Source: Beijerinckiaceae bacterium
Lineage (GTDB): Bacteria > Pseudomonadota > Alphaproteobacteria > Rhizobiales > Beijerinckiaceae
NCBI GenBank assembly: GCA_947474545.1
Contig: CANJJI010000030.1
Span: 1 to 36,521, forward strand
Length of the DNA: 36,521 nt
Direction: 5' to 3'
The notes under the pieces were generated by a model that was given only the letters and a program-made list of their open reading frames with translations, was not told the DNA's origin and searched no databases. Within the stretch, counting starts at the first letter, position 1, and each line of letters begins with the position of its first letter. This document shows, piece after piece, positions 23,668-32,602 of this stretch. Both the position numbers and the translations under genes were made by a program.

Positions 23668-23808
23668 GAGGTTTCCCCTGAAATTGTTGGCGGTGACATA
23701 ACACAGGGTTTGAATGCGGCAAACCGGAGCAAGCCGCCCAATACAAGCGTTGACAGCCCGGCCACGGGCAATAGGGTCTCCTTTCTGGAATAGATGTGAG
23801 GGAGGCAG

Positions 23809-25365
23809 ATGATGGGACGCTTTTTTGGCACGCGGTGGCGGATGGCTCTATGCGCCCTTGCGTCAGGCGCGGCGATTGCCTCGCCCGTACTTGCCCAGAA
23901 ATCGCGGGACACCTTGCGTGTGGCCCTGGTCGATCCCGTGTTCACGGCAGTTCTTTATGATGATCCAAAACCGGAAACGGGCCTCCTGTCCTCTGCCGTT
24001 TTCGATTCCCTTTTGTGCTTTGACGAGCGCAACGGCCAGATCAAGCCTCAGCTCGCTACAGCCTGGAAAATGGTGGATGACAAGACCCTGGAACTGACGC
24101 TGAAAGAAGGCGTGAAGTTCCATGATGGCAGCGATTTGACCGCCGACGATGCAGTCTACACGCTCAATTGGCTGGTTGATCCCAAGAGCAAGTATCGCTT
24201 CGCCGCCAACTTCGCGTGGATGGATCGCGCCGAAAAAATCGACACCTATCGCCTGCGAGTTATCGCGAAACATCCGACGCCCATGCTGCCGCTCCGGCTG
24301 GCCTTTGGCGGACACGTATTGCCCCATAAACTTCATGCTTCCTATGCTGACGCGGGAGATTTCGGCCGCAAAACGCCCGTTGGCACCGGGCCCTACCGGG
24401 TCGTCTCTCTTGATTCCACACGCGGCGCGGTGCTGGAGCGCAGCGGTCATTACCGGCACGCGACCGATTGCAAACCGGCAGGAACCATCGGCCGCGTGGA
24501 ACTTATGCCGATCCCGGACATGCAGACCCAGATTGCTCAATTGCTGATCAACGGCGTCGATCTCTTGCATATTGCCGAACGCGATCAGGTCGAGCTGTTG
24601 CAGCGCAATCCTGCCTTTGCAGTGACAGCTACTCAGGCGATCACGTTTCACTATATGACGATGGATGCGGCCGGCCGTTCCGGCAACAAGGCGCTGATGG
24701 ACCTGCGCGTACGGCAGGCTCTCGTGCAATTACTGGATCGGGAAAATATCACGAAAAATATTGTGCCCGGAGGCGCTGAGGCGAAAGCCTGGGACATGTT
24801 CTGTTTCCCCATCCAGCGCGGTTGCGCGGGTAGCGTGAAACCCTATCCCTATGATCCCGCAGCTGCGCAAAAATTGCTGACAGAAGCTGGTTATCCCAAG
24901 GGCTTTCCGGTTGAGATATCAGCGACCCCCGGCTCCCACGATCTGGCCATCGCCATTGCGGGCGCATTACGCATGGCGGGAATACGCGCCAGCGTGCAGC
25001 AGCTGACATTCGGCGCTTACCGGACGAACCAGATTGCCGGAAAGCTGCAAATCCTCGTAGGACAATGGACCTCCGGCGGACTTCCAGATGCTTCTGCCAC
25101 TGCAGACTTCTACTTCAACGGCGGCCCACGCGATTACTGGCGCGACGCGGAGATCATCGAACTGGAAAAGCAGGGCCTGGAAACGGTCGATGAAAGCAAG
25201 CGCAAGGAGATTTATGGCCGGATGTTCGACAAGGCCAACCGCCTCGCTTATGTGCTGCCATTCTCTACGAAACCCGATGTGTTCGTACATTCGAAGGATC
25301 TCGAGGTGGACAGGGGTTCGCTCAACACCTACGGAGCGGAGCTTTATGGGATGCGCTGGAAATAG
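23809..25365 (+). CDS. Family-5 (peptide/nickel/opine type) ABC substrate-binding protein
   Basis: A 518-residue SBP_bac_5 protein with a signal peptide (MMGRFFGTRWRMALCALASG...PVLAQ). Family features are PQLATAWKMVDDKTLELTLKEGVKFHDGS, the DDAVYTLNWL segment and a C-terminal NTYGAELYGMRWK typical of this branch. Two adjacent ATGs (23809, 23812) are possible; GGAGG is three or six bases away, which favours the second slightly. No permease or ATPase genes are next to it, so its transporter must be elsewhere. It is divergent from the molybdenum hydroxylase gene across 141 bases and may be coregulated with it. Confidence 0.9.
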   Translation: MMGRFFGTRWRMALCALASGAAIASPVLAQKSRDTLRVALVDPVFTAVLYDDPKPETGLLSSAVFDSLLCFDERNGQIKPQLATAWKMVDDKTLELTLKEGVKFHDGSDLTADDAVYTLNWLVDPKSKYRFAANFAWMDRAEKIDTYRLRVIAKHPTPMLPLRLAFGGHVLPHKLHASYADAGDFGRKTPVGTGPYRVVSLDSTRGAVLERSGHYRHATDCKPAGTIGRVELMPIPDMQTQIAQLLINGVDLLHIAERDQVELLQRNPAFAVTATQAITFHYMTMDAAGRSGNKALMDLRVRQALVQLLDRENITKNIVPGGAEAKAWDMFCFPIQRGCAGSVKPYPYDPAAAQKLLTEAGYPKGFPVEISATPGSHDLAIAIAGALRMAGIRASVQQLTFGAYRTNQIAGKLQILVGQWTSGGLPDASATADFYFNGGPRDYWRDAEIIELEKQGLETVDESKRKEIYGRMFDKANRLAYVLPFSTKPDVFVHSKDLEVDRGSLNTYGAELYGMRWK

Positions 25366-25558
25366 GATTTATCCCACTATTTCTGCCCAATCTTGCGTAG
25401 GGCATTGTCATAGGATAGGTGCATCGCGGACGCATCAGCGTCTGCGCGCCGTGACATCTTTCCGATCAGTGATGCCCGGACTTTCGTGAACCTCTCAGCG
25501 TCACAGCGATCCGATGCATCCATCAGGCCGCTTGCTGATCCAGCCTGTGGAACCAACA

Positions 25559-26428
25559 ATGCGTATTTGCCGTTTCAACGATAATCGCCTGGGCGTTGTC
25601 GAAAACGATGTCGTGAAAGACGTCACATCTGCCGCCGAAAAACTGCCGCCGCTGCGCTGGCCTCTTGCACACGGTGACCATTTTTTTGCGAATCTGGACA
25701 CGATGCTTCCGCTTATGCGGGAAGCTGCAAAGACTGCGGCATCCATTCCGTTGAAAGACGTCAAGCTGCTCTCGCCCGTAGCCAATCCGTCGCGCGTTAT
25801 TGCAGCGCCACTGAACTACAAGCTGCATGTTGAAGAATCCAGTAATCCCGCGATCAATCACGGCGTTCATTTGCCTTCACATGAGGGGTTCGCAACTCCG
25901 ATAGATAAATATGGCTTGTTTCTCAAATCGCAGACCGGTCTGGTCGGTCCATCACACGGCGTCAAAATTCACTGGGCGGACAGGCGAAACGACCATGAGG
26001 TCGAGCTCGGTGTCATCATTGGCAAGGGCGGCAAATCCATTTCCCGGGAAGATGCTCTCGCGCATGTCGCCGGTTATTCCATCGCACTCGATATGGTGGT
26101 TCGCGGCCCGGAAGACAGAAGCTTCCGCAAATCCGCAGACACCTATTCGGTGCTTGGTCCGTGGATGGTGACTGCCGATGAAATTGCCGATCCCGATGCG
26201 CTTGAATTTGGCATCGAGGTTGATGGCGAAATCCGCCAGCGTTCGAACACACGCGAACTTATTTGCGATGTGCGCGATCTTATCGTCAGAGCTTCAAAAG
26301 TCTACACGCTCTATCCCGGCGACATCATCATGACCGGAACGCCCGAAGGCGTTGATGAAGTAAAAGCGGGCAACACAATGCATGTGTGGATTGATAAGAT
26401 CGGTGAAATGAATGTCGCTGTAAGTTGA
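25559..26428 (+). CDS. Fumarylacetoacetate hydrolase (FAH) family protein
   Basis: A 289-residue FAH-family enzyme. The start at 25559 (MRICRFNDNRLGVV) matches family N-termini; an ATG at 25514 would add 15 unrelated residues. The metal-binding part is seen in NDHEVELGVIIGKGG (acidic residues of the divalent metal site) and in the C-terminal GDIIMTGTPEGV, strongly conserved in the family. Members cleave C-C bonds of acylpyruvates, or act as hydratases or decarboxylases in aromatic meta-cleavage pathways. It follows the binding-protein gene by 193 bases in which no other gene or clear signal is seen. Confidence 0.9.
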   Translation: MRICRFNDNRLGVVENDVVKDVTSAAEKLPPLRWPLAHGDHFFANLDTMLPLMREAAKTAASIPLKDVKLLSPVANPSRVIAAPLNYKLHVEESSNPAINHGVHLPSHEGFATPIDKYGLFLKSQTGLVGPSHGVKIHWADRRNDHEVELGVIIGKGGKSISREDALAHVAGYSIALDMVVRGPEDRSFRKSADTYSVLGPWMVTADEIADPDALEFGIEVDGEIRQRSNTRELICDVRDLIVRASKVYTLYPGDIIMTGTPEGVDEVKAGNTMHVWIDKIGEMNVAVS

Positions 26429-26462
26429 GTATGATTTAGTCGCAGTCCAGACAAACCCCTCA

Positions 26463-26484
26463 CCGCGGCAATGCCTTGCCGCGG
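26463..26484. terminator. Hairpin between convergent FAH and KGG genes
   Basis: CCGCGGCA (26463-26470) and TGCCGCGG (26477-26484) pair perfectly with a six-base loop, between the stop codons at 26428 and 26511. A U-tract is weak on both strands, so it may act in both directions with modest strength. Confidence 0.5.
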
Positions 26485-26510
26485 CAGATGTTACGGCCAA
26501 CGACGCGTCT

Positions 26511-26801
26511 TTATTCTGCCGCGTCGGTTTCTTTCGGCTGCGAATGCGAAGCATGCCCGCCTTTGCGACCAGCTTCACTCGCAAGTTCATGATTGCGTGA
26601 AAAACTGCGCATGGCAGGCCTCACGCTCTGTCCGCCCTTGCGGCCAGCTTCCGCCGCCAGTGATTTGTCGCGGGAAAAACTGCGTTTTTCCTTGGGCACG
26701 CTCGTGCCACCCTTGCGGGCGATAGCACGCTGTTTTTCCTTGTCCATCGAGGCAAAACCTCGTGTTGACTTGCGGGGAGTTTGTTCCATTTCATCGGCCA
26801 T
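26511..26801 (-). CDS. KGG-repeat stress-induced protein (YciG/con-10 like)
   Basis: A 96-residue hydrophilic protein with three copies of the KGG motif: RAIARKGGTSVP, AAEAGRKGGQSV and ASEAGRKGGHAS, the last two preceded by matching RSFSR-type segments. This is the stress-induced KGG (con-10) family, found widely in Rhizobiales and induced in general stress or stationary phase; the molecular role is unknown. AGGA precedes the ATG. It is divergent from fumC across 247 bases. Confidence 0.92.
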   Translation of the reverse strand: MADEMEQTPRKSTRGFASMDKEKQRAIARKGGTSVPKEKRSFSRDKSLAAEAGRKGGQSVRPAMRSFSRNHELASEAGRKGGHASHSQPKETDAAE

Positions 26802-26913
26802 GTTGCATTTTCCTACAGTTCATATGTTGATATTTCGCAAGACTTTGTCATTACACGGGACAATTTTTATATCTTGCGATAGTCCGGCCCGGGATTTGCT
26901 GCGCAACTGCCTG

Positions 26914-26930
26914 TGAATGATTTACATTCA
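26914..26930. promoter_or_regulatory. Palindrome in the KGG-fumC intergenic region
   Basis: TGAATG (26914-26919) and CATTCA (26925-26930) are exact inverted arms with a five-base AT spacer. Such a 17-base dyad can be a repressor or activator site for either gene. A T/A-rich stretch TATTTAAATAG close to the fumC start may be its promoter -10 region. No regulator can be named. Confidence 0.3.
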
Positions 26931-27048
26931 TCTCAAAAGCGCCGAACTGCTCATTTAGAAGATTGCAAGTTCGTTTTTGGACCATAGAAGAGTCCTTTTT
27001 GGGGCGTTTCAGACTAGCTGTGTATTTAAATAGGGATGGGAGTCAGCC

Positions 27049-28482
27049 TTGACCAGTGCGGAGACTACGGAGACACGAAAAATTTTCGGCGCACGAACGG
27101 AGCGTGATAGTTTCGGTTCTATCGAAGTTGCCGCGGACCAGTATTGGGGCGCACAGACGCAGAGATCGTTGTTGAATTTCAATATTGGCCTTGAAATTAT
27201 GCCAATTGAAATAATTCACGCGCTGGCATTGGTTAAAAAAGTAGCGTGCGAAATAAATCGGGAATCAGGCCTGATCGATTCTCCGCGTGCAACGGCGATT
27301 ATCGCAGCAGCTCAAGAAGTTATTGAACAAAAACACGATGATCATTTCCCGTTGCATGTCTGGCAAACTGGTTCCGGCACGCAATCGAATATGAATGTCA
27401 ATGAAGTCATCGCAAACCGCGCCAACGAACTTATGGGTTCGGAACCTGGAGCAAATTCACCTGTCCATCCCAACGACCATGTGAATCTCGGTCAATCGTC
27501 TAACGACTCTTTTCCAACTGCCATGCACCTCTCCATCGTCAGAGAGATTTTGGGTCGATTGCACCCCAACCTTCAGGCCCTGCAAAACACACTGGAAGAA
27601 AAGTCCGAGGCCTTTGCCGGAATTGTGAAAATCGGCAGAACCCACCTGCAGGACGCAACGCCGCTCACTCTCGGGCAGGAATTTTCCGGCTACGCGGCGC
27701 AGATCAGCCATGCGGTGGAACGGATCAACATGGCACTTACGCCCTTGTATTCGCTGGCGCAGGGGGGTACGGCCGTGGGCACCGGACTCAACGCAAGCGC
27801 AAACTTCGATGTGATGTTCGCCCAGCGCATTGCAGAAGTTACCGGCCTTCCATTCGTAACGGCTGCGAACAAGTTCGAGGCTCTGGCTTCCCACGATTGT
27901 CTCGTATTTTTGCACGGGGCTCTGGATGCAGCTGGAGCTGGGCTTTACAAAATTGCCAGCGACATCCGTCTGATGGGCAGTGGCCCAAGAGCCGGGCTGG
28001 GCGAATTGCACCTGCCTGAAAACGAGCCGGGCTCATCCATCATGCCCGGGAAAGTGAACCCCACTCAGGCGGAAGCCCTGACAATGGTTTGCGCCCGGGT
28101 CGCCGGTAACCATGCGACCGTGAGCTTTGCCGCCTCCCAGGGCCATTTTGAACTCAACGTTTTCAAGCCCGTCATTGCCTATACGATGCTGCAATCCATC
28201 CGCCTGCTCGCCGATGCAGCCCATAGTTTCTGTGTTCATTGCGCTGAGGGCATAGAGCCAGGCAAGGTGCATATCGCCGAGCTCGTCCAGCGCAGCCTTA
28301 TGCTGGTCACGGCTCTCTCCCCCAAAATTGGCTATGATGCAGCGGCTGCCATCGCCAAGCACGCGCACAAGAATGGGTTGACGCTGCGCGAGGCAGCGCT
28401 GGATTCCGGACTCGTTTCTGCGGCGGATTTCGATGCGCTGGTGCGGCCTGAGCTTATGACGGGACAGAATATTGTTACTTGA
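27049..28482 (+). CDS. fumC: Fumarate hydratase class II
   Basis: A 477-residue class II fumarase (fumarate + water to L-malate in the TCA cycle). The family signature [16 protein letters not shown] is present, as are the substrate-binding [13 protein letters not shown] and [11 protein letters not shown], and the HPNDHVN segment of the B site. The start is a TTG at 27049 with GGGAG six bases before it; no ATG in frame precedes the conserved core closely. The length is normal. Class II enzymes have no iron-sulfur cluster and so resist oxidative stress, in keeping with the nearby stress protein. Its end overlaps the MmcQ/YjbR gene. Confidence 0.97.
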   Translation: MTSAETTETRKIFGARTERDSFGSIEVAADQYWGAQTQRSLLNFNIGLEIMPIEIIHALALVKKVACEINRESGLIDSPRATAIIAAAQEVIEQKHDDHFPLHVWQTGSGTQSNMNVNEVIANRANELMGSEPGANSPVHPNDHVNLGQSSNDSFPTAMHLSIVREILGRLHPNLQALQNTLEEKSEAFAGIVKIGRTHLQDATPLTLGQEFSGYAAQISHAVERINMALTPLYSLAQGGTAVGTGLNASANFDVMFAQRIAEVTGLPFVTAANKFEALASHDCLVFLHGALDAAGAGLYKIASDIRLMGSGPRAGLGELHLPENEPGSSIMPGKVNPTQAEALTMVCARVAGNHATVSFAASQGHFELNVFKPVIAYTMLQSIRLLADAAHSFCVHCAEGIEPGKVHIAELVQRSLMLVTALSPKIGYDAAAAIAKHAHKNGLTLREAALDSGLVSAADFDALVRPELMTGQNIVT

Positions 28483-28837
28483 GGATTACAACTCCTTCTG
28501 CGGTTCCCTCGCGAATGCAACTCATGTCGTCCAATGGGGCGGCACGCATGTTTGGAAAATCGGCGGCCGGGTGTTTGCCATCGCGGGTCTGCCTTCCAGC
28601 CGTTTTCTCGCGGTCACCTTCAAATGTTCGCCAATGAGCTTTGAAATGTTGAAATTGCAGGAAGGCCTGCGTCCCGCCCCCTATCTGGCGTCGCGGGGCA
28701 TGTCCTGGATCCAGCGAACAAGTGACGCCAGCATGGATGACGGCGCGCTTTGCAACTACCTGCGCGAAAGTTATCGCCTCGCCTCGCTCACTCTCACGAA
28801 AAAAATCCAGCGGGATTTGGGCCTGAACGGCAATTGA
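28472..28837 (+). CDS. MmcQ/YjbR-family protein
   Basis: A 121-residue protein of the MmcQ/YjbR family (CyaY-like fold, often annotated as DNA-binding). The core [21 protein letters not shown] and the later [12 protein letters not shown] are typical. The start is probably the TTG at 28472, which overlaps the fumC stop by 11 bases and gives an N-terminus (LLEDYNSFC) like family members. Translational coupling to fumC is likely. The function of the family is not established. Confidence 0.82.
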   Translation: MLLEDYNSFCGSLANATHVVQWGGTHVWKIGGRVFAIAGLPSSRFLAVTFKCSPMSFEMLKLQEGLRPAPYLASRGMSWIQRTSDASMDDGALCNYLRESYRLASLTLTKKIQRDLGLNGN

Positions 28838-28911
28838 TGCCTCCTATTTCTGGCATGGACAGCACGCCATCGCCCGCCTACAAATTGCCAGAGAATACCG
28901 GGGAGGCAAAC

Positions 28912-29889
28912 ATGCACATCGCGCGGGCCGCCAAGGCCGCTCTACTAGCGGCGGCAATTTTCGCAGGCGGAAACGCAAGCGCGCAAGAATGGCCACCACG
29001 CCAGACGACGATCGTCATCGGCTTTGGCCCCGGCTCGGCAGCCGATCTGCTGGCGCGGGTTGTGGCAGAAGCGATGCAGAAAAAGCACGGGCGGCCCTTT
29101 CTGGTTGAAAACAAGGCTGGCGCAGGCGGCAATATCAGCGTCGACGCGGTGGTAAAAGGGCCGTTCGACGGCAGTGTGCTGCTGGCCTCGATCTTCGCGC
29201 CCATCATCATCAACCCACTGACCATGCAGGGCGTCAAATACGACCCCTGGACGCAGCTCGTGCCGCTGACTGTTATGGGTACGACGCCCAGTGTGCTGGT
29301 TGCTTCAAAAAAGCTCGGCGTGAAATCCATCGCTGAATTCCGGCCCCTGCTGAAAGCCAATCCGGGCAAATATTCGTTTTCTTCTGTAGGCGCGGGCAGC
29401 ATCGGCCATCTCTCGATGGAGATGCTGGCGGATCAGATGGGCTCGAAAATGGTCCATGTGCCCTTCCGCGCCACGCCGGAATCTCTCAACGCAGTCGTGC
29501 GTGGCGACGTGGATGTAGCAACTGTTGCGCTGGGCATTGTTGCCCCTCAGCTGGAAGCGGGCGAACTCGTGCCGCTTGCAATCACTTCGGCCAAGCGCTG
29601 GCCCGGTTTCCCCAATATCCCCACAGTTGCGGAAGCTGGAATTCCTGATCTGCCCGTTGATGCCTGGTGCGGCCTGTTTGCCCCGGCGGGCGTCCCGCAA
29701 CCCATCCTCGATAAATTGACCAGCGAATTGCGCGCGGTGATCGCGCAGCAAGACGTTCAGGAACGCATCGTCAACGTGTTCTACAATCCGTCCGGGAATT
29801 CGCCGGCGGAATTTGCTGCTATCCTACAAAAGGAGCGCGAATTGTGGCCGCCAATCCTTGGCAAGCTCGATCTCCTCGTTAAAAAATAA
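28912..29889 (+). CDS. TctC/Bug-family periplasmic binding protein
   Basis: A 325-residue protein. GGGGAGG precedes the ATG, and a Sec signal (MHIARAAKAALLAAAIFAGG...ASAQ) follows; the longer frame from 28750 overlaps the MmcQ gene. The mature part opens EWPPRQTTIVIGFGPGSAAD and carries VENKAGAGGNISVD, classical Bug-family features, and ends LDLLVKK. It lacks the IEPxG tail of the seven-gene array. It is the first gene of a set with an alpha/beta hydrolase, a flavin monooxygenase and an FMN reductase, so it presumably captures the substrate of that pathway. No membrane partner is adjacent. Confidence 0.9.
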   Translation: MHIARAAKAALLAAAIFAGGNASAQEWPPRQTTIVIGFGPGSAADLLARVVAEAMQKKHGRPFLVENKAGAGGNISVDAVVKGPFDGSVLLASIFAPIIINPLTMQGVKYDPWTQLVPLTVMGTTPSVLVASKKLGVKSIAEFRPLLKANPGKYSFSSVGAGSIGHLSMEMLADQMGSKMVHVPFRATPESLNAVVRGDVDVATVALGIVAPQLEAGELVPLAITSAKRWPGFPNIPTVAEAGIPDLPVDAWCGLFAPAGVPQPILDKLTSELRAVIAQQDVQERIVNVFYNPSGNSPAEFAAILQKERELWPPILGKLDLLVKK

Positions 29890-29913
29890 TGCTTAGGGAA
29901 CGGAACTGAACTC

Positions 29914-30687
29914 ATGCCCTTTCAGTCACAGACCATCGAGATCAATGGCAGCAAGCTGGCGTTCCAGCGTGGTGGCAAAGGCGAGCCGCTTCTGTTCCTT
30001 CATGGGACTGAGGGATTGTCGCAACGCCCGCAATTCCTCGACGATCTCGCTGCGAAGTATGATGTCATCGCGCCTGACCACCCCGGCTACGGGCAATCTC
30101 CGACCCCTGAATGGATGGATGACGTTTCCGACCTCGCCTACACCTATCTTGATCTGATGAAAGCGCTGGACCTGCGCGCAGCGCATATTGTGGGCCATTC
30201 ACTCGGCGGCTGGATCGCGCTGGAAATGGCGGTGCGTTCGCAGGAACGTATCGGCGATCTCACATTGCTGGCCCCGGCGGGAATCCATGTCAAAGGTCAG
30301 CAAAAGGCTGATATCTTCATGATCGATCCGGATGAGCAGGCCCGGCTCGCCTATGCAGACGACAAACTCGGCGCAGCGGCCGCAGAAGAAGCCAATGCGG
30401 TCAAATATCAGGATATCGCCATCCGCGAGCGCATCGCCTCGGCGCGTTTTGGCTGGAAACCGCGCTTTTATAATCCGCGGTTAGGGCGCTGGCTGCATCG
30501 GATAGAAGTGCCTGCGCTCCTGATCTGGGGCGACAGCGACCGCATATTTCCGCCCGCCTATGGACCAGCCTTTCAGGCGCTCATTCCGGGCGCTGAACTC
30601 GTGACGCTGAAAAACTGCGGACATCTTCCACATGTTGAGAAACGTTTGGAAACACTCGCAGCAATGCAAACTTTCATGACCAGATAG
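29914..30687 (+). CDS. Alpha/beta-hydrolase
   Basis: A 257-residue alpha/beta-hydrolase with the nucleophile elbow GHSLGG (Ser96), an acid at Asp209 in WGDSDRIFP and His237 in NCGHLPH; the oxyanion segment is FLHGTEG. Size and motifs fit the C-C hydrolase/carboxylesterase branch (meta-cleavage product hydrolases, esterases). AGGGAACGG lies before the ATG. It sits 24 bases after TctC and 9 before the monooxygenase gene. It could hydrolyse an ester or a ring-opened product of the flavin enzyme; the order of action is not known. Confidence 0.9.
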   Translation: MPFQSQTIEINGSKLAFQRGGKGEPLLFLHGTEGLSQRPQFLDDLAAKYDVIAPDHPGYGQSPTPEWMDDVSDLAYTYLDLMKALDLRAAHIVGHSLGGWIALEMAVRSQERIGDLTLLAPAGIHVKGQQKADIFMIDPDEQARLAYADDKLGAAAAEEANAVKYQDIAIRERIASARFGWKPRFYNPRLGRWLHRIEVPALLIWGDSDRIFPPAYGPAFQALIPGAELVTLKNCGHLPHVEKRLETLAAMQTFMTR

Positions 30688-30696
30688 GCCGCTTCG

Positions 30697-31890
30697 ATGA
30701 AAGTCATGGTCTTCTATCTCATGCCCTATGCCGATCTCGATCAAGGCATAAAGGACAAATACCGCAGCGCCTGGATTGTTTTGCCCAACACCTATTTTGA
30801 TCCTGTCAAAGGCCATGCGCTCTATAATCGCTACCTCGACGAACTCGAATTATGCGACGAACTCGGGTTTGACGGGGTCTGTGTCAACGAGCATCACCAG
30901 ACCGCGTATGGCATGATGCCGTCTCCCGTGGTTACGGCGTCGGCGCTGGCGCGCTCCATCAAGAAGGGCCGCATCGCCATTCTCGGCAACGCCTTCTGTC
31001 TGCGTGAAAACCCACTGACCCTTGCCGAAGAACACGCGATGATCGACGTCATCACAGGTGGACGGCTGATCTCCGGCTTTGTGCGTGGTGTGGGCTCCGA
31101 ATATTTTTCCCTTGGCCAGAACCCAGTCTATTCGCTGGAGCGGCATCAGGAGGCCCATGACCTTGTGGTGCGCGCGTGGACTGAACCCGGCCCCTTCGCC
31201 TTCGAGGGCAAGCATTACCATTTTGAATATGTGAACCTCTGGCCGCGCCCGTTCCAGCAGCCCCATCCGCCGATCTGGTGCCCGTCCATGGGCTCGCGTG
31301 AAACCATCGAATGGGCAGCGCATCCCCATCGCAAATATGTCTATCTCCAAAATTTTTCGCCCCGTGTGGCGGTGGGGAAATATCTCAATCTCTATCGCGA
31401 GATCGCCCAGCGGCAATATGGCTATGAAGCGGCGTCAGACCGCATCGGCTATGGAGCGCCGGTTTATCTGGCGGCGACCGACCAGCAGGCGATCGATGAA
31501 GCGCGTCCGCATATTGAATCGCTGTTCAATGTCTTTCTGCCGAAATTCTCCGAGATGATGTTTTATCCGCCCGGCTATATGTCGCCGGAATCCCTGCTCA
31601 ATGTGATGCAGTTGAAAAAGGCCAATGCGGGCGGTGTGAAAATAGAAGCGCTGATCGAACGTGGCATCATTTTCTGCGGCAGCCCGGAAACCGTGCGGGC
31701 GCAGATCACCGAGGCCCATGCGGATCTCGGCTTTCAGGAATTTCTCTGCATGCTGCAGTTTGGCTCGATGCCTGCCGAATTGTCGGTCAAAAATATCCGG
31801 CTCTTCGCAAGCGAGGTCCTCCCCGCTCTGCAGGGCCTCAATGTGGGCGATTATCGCGGTTTTGAGCTTCCCAAGCAGGCGGCGGAATAA
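30697..31890 (+). CDS. Luciferase-like (LLM class) flavin-dependent monooxygenase
   Basis: A 397-residue bacterial-luciferase-type protein. Landmarks are VNEHHQTAYGMMPSP near residue 65, where the histidines help bind flavin, GNAFCLRENPLTLAEEHAMID and GRLISGFVRGVGSEY. LLM monooxygenases use reduced FMN delivered by a partner reductase and oxygenate sulfonates, long alkanes, ketones or heteroaromatics; the EHH-type motif and length resemble the two-component subgroup. An FMN reductase gene follows at 31962, which supports this. The ribosome binding site is weak, and coupling to the hydrolase 9 bases upstream is likely. The substrate is unknown. Confidence 0.9.
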   Translation: MKVMVFYLMPYADLDQGIKDKYRSAWIVLPNTYFDPVKGHALYNRYLDELELCDELGFDGVCVNEHHQTAYGMMPSPVVTASALARSIKKGRIAILGNAFCLRENPLTLAEEHAMIDVITGGRLISGFVRGVGSEYFSLGQNPVYSLERHQEAHDLVVRAWTEPGPFAFEGKHYHFEYVNLWPRPFQQPHPPIWCPSMGSRETIEWAAHPHRKYVYLQNFSPRVAVGKYLNLYREIAQRQYGYEAASDRIGYGAPVYLAATDQQAIDEARPHIESLFNVFLPKFSEMMFYPPGYMSPESLLNVMQLKKANAGGVKIEALIERGIIFCGSPETVRAQITEAHADLGFQEFLCMLQFGSMPAELSVKNIRLFASEVLPALQGLNVGDYRGFELPKQAAE

Positions 31891-31961
31891 TAGAACAGGA
31901 TCAACCGGCGCGCAGGCGTGTGACTTCGTGCGGGATCGGGAAGAAACGCAAAGGAAAATCT

Positions 31962-32531
31962 ATGAGCGCGCGCAAACCATTCATCGTCGGCATGGGCGGC
32001 ACCACCCGCGACGGTTCGTCTTCGGAACAGGCACTGGCCATAGCGTTGAAATATGCCGAAACCCTTGGCGCTGAGACGAAATTATATGGCGGCAAGGCCC
32101 TGACCTTGCCGATGTATGATCCGGACCCCGGCAATATGACGGACGCCGCCCGCCAGCTGATCGCCGATTTACGCCGCGCCGATGGCATCATCCTGGCCTC
32201 GCCCTGCTATCACGGCGGCGTCTCCGGCCTGCTCAAGAACGCCATCGACTACACCGAGGAAATGCGCGCTGATCCCCGCGTCTATTTCGACGGACGCCCC
32301 GTAGGCGCGATCGGCGTGGGTTTCGGCAATCAGGGGCCGAACTCGGTGCTGCTGCAATTGCGCCAGATCACCCATGCTCTGCGTGGCTGGAACGTGCCGC
32401 TCGGCGTCGCCATCAACTCGGCGGATGTGAAATTCAAGGATGGTGTCTGTTCGGCTGAAGGCATCGGCAAGCAGATCGAGCTGATGGCCGGGCAGGTTGT
32501 TCAGTTCGCAAAGAATTTCATGAAGGACTGA
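31962..32531 (+). CDS. NADPH-dependent FMN reductase
   Basis: A 189-residue flavodoxin-fold reductase (FMN_red family). The N-terminal GMGGTTRDGSSSEQALA is the phosphate-binding loop (GSxRxxS-like) and SPCYHGGVSGLLKNAIDY the conserved flavin-binding block. It should supply reduced FMN to the LLM monooxygenase encoded 71 bases upstream. GGAA precedes the ATG at 31962; an in-frame codon at 31920 gives no family sequence. It ends the four-gene set and is followed by a palindromic repeat at 32547. Confidence 0.9.
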   Translation: MSARKPFIVGMGGTTRDGSSSEQALAIALKYAETLGAETKLYGGKALTLPMYDPDPGNMTDAARQLIADLRRADGIILASPCYHGGVSGLLKNAIDYTEEMRADPRVYFDGRPVGAIGVGFGNQGPNSVLLQLRQITHALRGWNVPLGVAINSADVKFKDGVCSAEGIGKQIELMAGQVVQFAKNFMKD

Positions 32532-32546
32532 AGACACGCCAGTCAT

Positions 32547-32570
32547 CCCGGACGCCGAAGGCGATCCGGG
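32547..32570. repeat. Palindromic intergenic repeat, possible terminator
   Basis: CCCGGA (32547-32552) and TCCGGG (32565-32570) enclose GCC-GAA-GGC, giving a two-part stem between convergent FMN reductase and truA. The wider sequence (CAGTCATCCCGGACGCC...) has the look of the dispersed palindromic units often seen between Rhizobiales genes. It could double as a bidirectional terminator. Only one copy is seen in this window. Confidence 0.5.
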
Positions 32571-32602
32571 ACCGTTAAGGTGTTAATCGCCACTCGCGCA
32601 AT

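Noticed and set aside
22777-23793. Long plus-strand open frame (338 codons) opposite the molybdenum hydroxylase gene
   Set aside because: It is the antisense shadow of a well-conserved gene, with no recognisable domain and no ribosome binding site.
23668-23808. TTGACA at 23750-23755 as promoter of the family-5 binding protein
   Set aside because: No acceptable -10 hexamer at 16-18 bases; not listed as a feature.
23863-24729. Minus-strand frame of 288 codons opposite the family-5 binding protein
   Set aside because: Composition and position fit a shadow of the plus-strand gene; no family features.
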